A stretch of DNA of 64,000 nt from NCBI GenBank assembly GCA_946406115.1, contig OX291546.1:13571019-13635018 (forward strand). Direction: 5' to 3'. The DNA comes from Apoda limacodes (Eukaryota; Arthropoda; Insecta; Lepidoptera; Limacodidae). This document shows positions 60,646 through 64,000 of the stretch, in pieces. Position 1 is the first letter of the stretch. Every line of letters begins with the position of its first letter. Both the position numbers and the translations under genes were made by a program. Below the pieces are notes generated by a model. It was not told where the DNA came from. It saw only the letters and a list, made by a program, of their open reading frames with translations, and ran no database searches.

Positions 60646-61200
60646 ATGTATTTCAAAATCAACTTACCCAAACAAACTAAATTAGAAATAATAAGACCCA
60701 TATATAAAAATGGCAGTCTAAGCGATATAAATAACTACAGGCCAATGACCATACTGTCATGTATTGATAAAATAATTGAGAGGTATTTCTGTAACGATAT
60801 AAATAAATATTTAATTGATAACAATTTTATCAATGTAAAAACCAGAGTACCTACCTATTACTATACGATACAAACAAATACTTAAATGAGAAAAACCGTG
60901 TTTTTACTATCTTTATAGACTTTTCTAAGGCATAAGATTATTTAATTTATGAAACCATCTTAACTAAATTGGAAAACAATGGAATACATTGCCCAAATTA
61001 AAAATAGTTCTGGAGGAAGCACAAGCTATACAAAAAAAAAACTTAAATATCATATATAAATGGGCACACGACATTGGTCTAGCTATCAATGCAAAAAACT
61101 AAGCTTATGCACATGCACTCAACGCATTTCAAATATTTTACCAAGCCATCCATTGCAAGCCATTATCATCTAAATCTTTGTAACCAAATTCAATGTAATT
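60646..61200 (+). pseudogene. Non-LTR reverse transcriptase fragment
   Basis: KLEIIRPIYKNGSLSDINNY with RPMTILSCIDKIIERYF is the RT N-terminal block; then FTIFIDFSKA, and after an internal deletion KWAHDIGLAINAK. Stops and frameshifts; no longer active. Confidence 0.75.
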
Positions 61201-61369
61201 GTAAAATTCAGATTTACTAAATGAGAATTTATACTTTAGACTATATATATTTATTTATATATATATCGCTATAAATTTAATTGGAAACCACATACACTCT
61301 GTACTATATTAATATATATATACGTATGTATACTATATATATGCGCAGTAGTACGCAGAGTACATTATT

Positions 61370-61530
61370 TTGTTATACCACTAAGGTAGTAAACAAGCTC
61401 ACGGTCACCGTAGCCTATGAACGCTTGCAGCACCAGGGGTATAACTCGCGCGTTACCAACCCTTCAGAAGTCTAATAACTTCTTTTTTGAAGAACTTATT
61501 CCACAACCCAAGCGTTCGCGGGAGGAAGTT
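61370..61530 (+). repeat. ACCACTAAGGTGGCAAACAAGC-family repeat
   Basis: taccactaaggtagtaaaca, ggtcaccgtagcctatgaac, cgcgttaccaacccttcag. It directly precedes the mariner-type fragment. Confidence 0.7.
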
Positions 61531-61544
61531 TCTTTGAAATCGAA

Positions 61545-61877
61545 CTCGACGCGACCATTTCGATACTAAAGTGCGTGGTTACCTGGACGATGTCTTTGAA
61601 GGGAGGTGGATAGGCCGTGGCGGCCCTGTAAATTGGCCAGCTAGGTCACCAGACCTCACACCAATGCACTTTTATTTGTGGACCGAATTTAAACGGCTTG
61701 TGTACACGGAGGAATCCGTCAATGTTCGTGACCTAAAATGTGGAATAAAAACAGCATATTGAATTGTGAAAAGTGATAGAGCACTTCGCAGTTTTCGAAA
61801 TAATATTCAAAGACGTGCAAATCTGTGCCTCGAACAAAACGGTGGACATTTTGAACATTTACTGCGGTACCATTGAG
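61545..61877 (+). pseudogene. Mariner/Tc-type transposase, C-terminal fragment
   Basis: Reads VRGYLDDVFEGRWIGRGGPV then NWPARSPDLTPMHFYLW, the WPARSPDLTPxDFxLW signature near the last catalytic acid. The acid itself (usually D or N after P) is replaced by Met-His. A stop follows 63 codons in, yet the frame goes on to EQNGGHFEHLL. N-terminal part missing. Confidence 0.75.
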
Positions 61878-61879
61878 TA

Positions 61880-63061
61880 GGTACCTACTCACCTACCGAC
61901 CTATGTAATTATTTTATTTTTTTCATTTTTGTCTTGTAAATAATTATTAATTGTTGTAAATAAGTTGATTCCAATTTTTTAAATACGCCTAAAATGTAGT
62001 TTTAAAGGTACAAGGTGTTTTTAAGAACATACCTTATATAGGTCCTACCTTATGGATCGTTTTATCGGTGATGCCTTAGGTTAAACTACCTACTTACGTA
62101 CCTAAACAACATTCTTGACGGTCCTAAGCCAGTTAAAGTATGAAGGGGAAACTGGAATCGAAAACACTAAGTAGTAGGTATTGTTTGATGCTTAAATACC
62201 TACATACTTATTTCTTACCATTGAACGAATACAATTTGAAAATTTGTAAAAATAACAAGTTTTTTTTTTTATTATAAGTTGGTATGTTTTGTAAACTGAT
62301 GTAGATACTTTTTTATCCTGTATCCTGTCCTGTGCCGATGTAAAAACTAATCACCGTGCGTAAGGTCAACTGAGGTTACCAGCTGTTTGAGCACCTATAC
62401 CTACATGCCGGCGTTATGTGTGTGTGAATTATTAGACCGAGGGTAGGGTAGGGTTTGCTTAAGTTAGGTTTTATTTGGTAGGATTTTTTAATTTGTTACC
62501 TTATGAATGTTAATGGTTGATGACCGCGCGAAAAAAAAGGCATAACTTTTATGCAAGGGGATTTCAAACCGTTAGAGCGTTCCATCTGACTATTGCGTTT
62601 TATAAGCTTTGGTAACAAAATCATAGCAAAATCTAATGTTATCTTTTAGAGTCTCGTCTAAGCAGTTTTGCTACAAAATATTTCTAGCAAAAACCCATTT
62701 TGGGAGGTGGGTATTTTGCGCTACATTTCGACACCTGTCCAAACACGTTTAAACAAAAAAAGCCAGGTGCTGAAATTATCAGCTGCGCTTAGACCGAACG
62801 GGTATTTTGTGCTTAAATGAGGGTATTTTGCTATTAATTTGCACCGCAGCTCAGAAGGAACGCGCCTATTTCTTGTAAATATCGTGCCTAGAAATTACCG
62901 AACCCAAAGTATTTTATCTATTTACTGGTAACACCAAATTCAGGAAAGATGACGCATTAGCGATTTCTTTTGATGGTTGTCTTGTCACTTTGCTATATTC
63001 AGAGACAAAGAGTGAAATTATTATTTTGTATATTATCCCTTACTGAAATTTTTTGTGTAAA
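61880..63061 (+). other. Rab7 upstream flank
   Basis: Holds the Rab7 promoter and 5' UTR; no TATA box, initiator or splice site could be fixed. No repeat recognised apart from AT-rich runs. Confidence 0.4.
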
Positions 63062-63688
63062 ATGTCTTCACGGAAAAAGGTTCTGTTGAAAGTCATCATC
63101 CTAGGGGACAGCGGTGTCGGTAAGACCTCCCTAATGAATCAGTTTGTCAACAAGAAATTTTCCAACCAGTACAAAGCAACAATAGGTGCAGATTTTTTAA
63201 CAAAAGAGGTTATCGTAGACGACAGAATAGTCACAATGCAGATTTGGGATACTGCAGGTCAAGAGCGTTTCCAGTCTTTGGGGGTGGCTTTTTACCGTGG
63301 GGCAGATTGCTGCGTATTAGTTTTTGACGTTACTGCCCCTAATACGTTTAAGTCCTTGGAGAGTTGGAGAGATGAATTTCTAATACAAGCATCACCTAGA
63401 GACCCAGAGAACTTCCCTTTCGTCATATTAGGAAACAAGGTTGATTTGGACAATCGTGCTGTATCAGCAAAGCGTGCACAGCAATGGTGTCAAAGCAAGA
63501 ATGACATTCCATACTTTGAGACAAGTGCCAAAGAAGCAGTCAATGTAGAGTTAGCATTTCAAACTATAGCTCGTAATGCACTCAAACAGGAAACAGAAAC
63601 AGAGCTCTACAATGAATTTCCTGATCAAATCAAGCTAAATGCCAATGAGAGTGGACAAAACAGAGATGGAGACAATTGTGCTTGCTAG
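63062..63688 (+). CDS. Rab7: Rab7 small GTPase
   Basis: 208 aa in a single uninterrupted frame. Rab7 directs late endosome maturation, fusion with lysosomes and autophagosome clearance. All GTPase motifs are intact: P loop GDSGVGKTS (15-23), switch I with [16 protein letters not shown] with Gln67, NKVDL (125-129) and ETSAKEA. The C terminus ends CAC, the usual double geranylgeranylation motif of Rab7. Length and numbering equal those of other Rab7 proteins. The ATG at 63062 (gtaaaATGTC) is the only in-frame ATG before the P loop. There is no intron in the coding region; an intron in the 5' UTR cannot be excluded. A poly(A) signal lies 54 bp after the stop codon. It diverges from the kinase gene upstream. 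Confidence 0.96.
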   Translation: MSSRKKVLLKVIILGDSGVGKTSLMNQFVNKKFSNQYKATIGADFLTKEVIVDDRIVTMQIWDTAGQERFQSLGVAFYRGADCCVLVFDVTAPNTFKSLESWRDEFLIQASPRDPENFPFVILGNKVDLDNRAVSAKRAQQWCQSKNDIPYFETSAKEAVNVELAFQTIARNALKQETETELYNEFPDQIKLNANESGQNRDGDNCAC

Positions 63689-63741
63689 GCCTCTGCTTCA
63701 ATAATCCAATATCACATTGGTTTCTCATTTTTATAAAATAC

Positions 63742-63747
63742 AATAAA
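63742..63747 (+). other. Poly(A) signal of Rab7
   Basis: AATAAA 54 bp after the Rab7 stop codon, in an AT-rich 3' flank. Confidence 0.7.
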
Positions 63748-64000
63748 GTATATTATTATTTTGTAAGTACCTACTGTTTTTGTTATAATGTAAAAATGTA
63801 TATAGGTTATAGGAACCATATACATATTTGAATTAGCTTTTTGGTACATGTATATGGTGTTTATATTTATGTAGCAAATACTTAATGGAAAAAACTAAAA
63901 TGGATAACTCCAAATTAAATCTACCTATTAAACAATCAGCCTATAATTGGCCCACTGTAGGACATAGGCCCTTTCTTAATGAATTCCACCAGACCCAGTC

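Overview
This is a stretch of AT-rich nuclear DNA from an insect, very probably a moth or butterfly. It has long introns with GT..AG borders, no operons, and many interspersed repeats whose sequences I associate with Lepidoptera (the GGCCAAGTGCGAGTC family, the CTAGCTTTTGCCCG family, the ACCACTAAGGTGGCAAACAAGC family and AACCGACTTCAAAAAAG elements). Mobile elements, mostly non-autonomous or broken, fill most of the space between exons.

Four genes of cellular origin can be supported. (1) From 575 to 20747 on the plus strand, 14 exons encode the last 593 residues of a divergent anoctamin (TMEM16) membrane protein; its 5' end lies before the window. (2) From 26961 to 28701 on the plus strand, two exons encode a complete TRMT6/TRM6 subunit of the tRNA m1A58 methyltransferase (437 aa). 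(3) From 58205 down to 37818 on the minus strand, 13 coding exons join in frame into a complete 625-aa doublecortin-like kinase (two DCX domains plus a Ser/Thr kinase). (4) From 63062 to 63688 on the plus strand, one uninterrupted ORF encodes Rab7 (208 aa). TRM6 and the kinase gene converge; the kinase gene and Rab7 diverge. Nothing suggests that these genes work in one pathway.

The most striking non-genic object is a 4.1-kb foldback transposon (28722-32807) inserted 20 bp after the TRM6 stop codon. It has 9-bp target duplications, and its arms are built from 325-bp tandem units. Other mobile sequences with defined ends are a 5'-truncated RNase H retrotransposon with a 13-bp target duplication (56082-57073), a 1.4-kb hAT-like element with an 8-bp duplication (48599-49993), a TTAA-flanked piggyBac-like MITE (35707-35860) and several hairpin MITEs. 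Relics include RTE-type and other non-LTR reverse transcriptase pieces, a mariner/Tc-type transposase fragment and a decayed gene with a GQN...PGHTH motif. I saw no rRNA gene, no convincing free-standing tRNA gene, no CRISPR array and no prokaryotic feature. I did not find a wholly new biological system; the findings below are the points I would check first.
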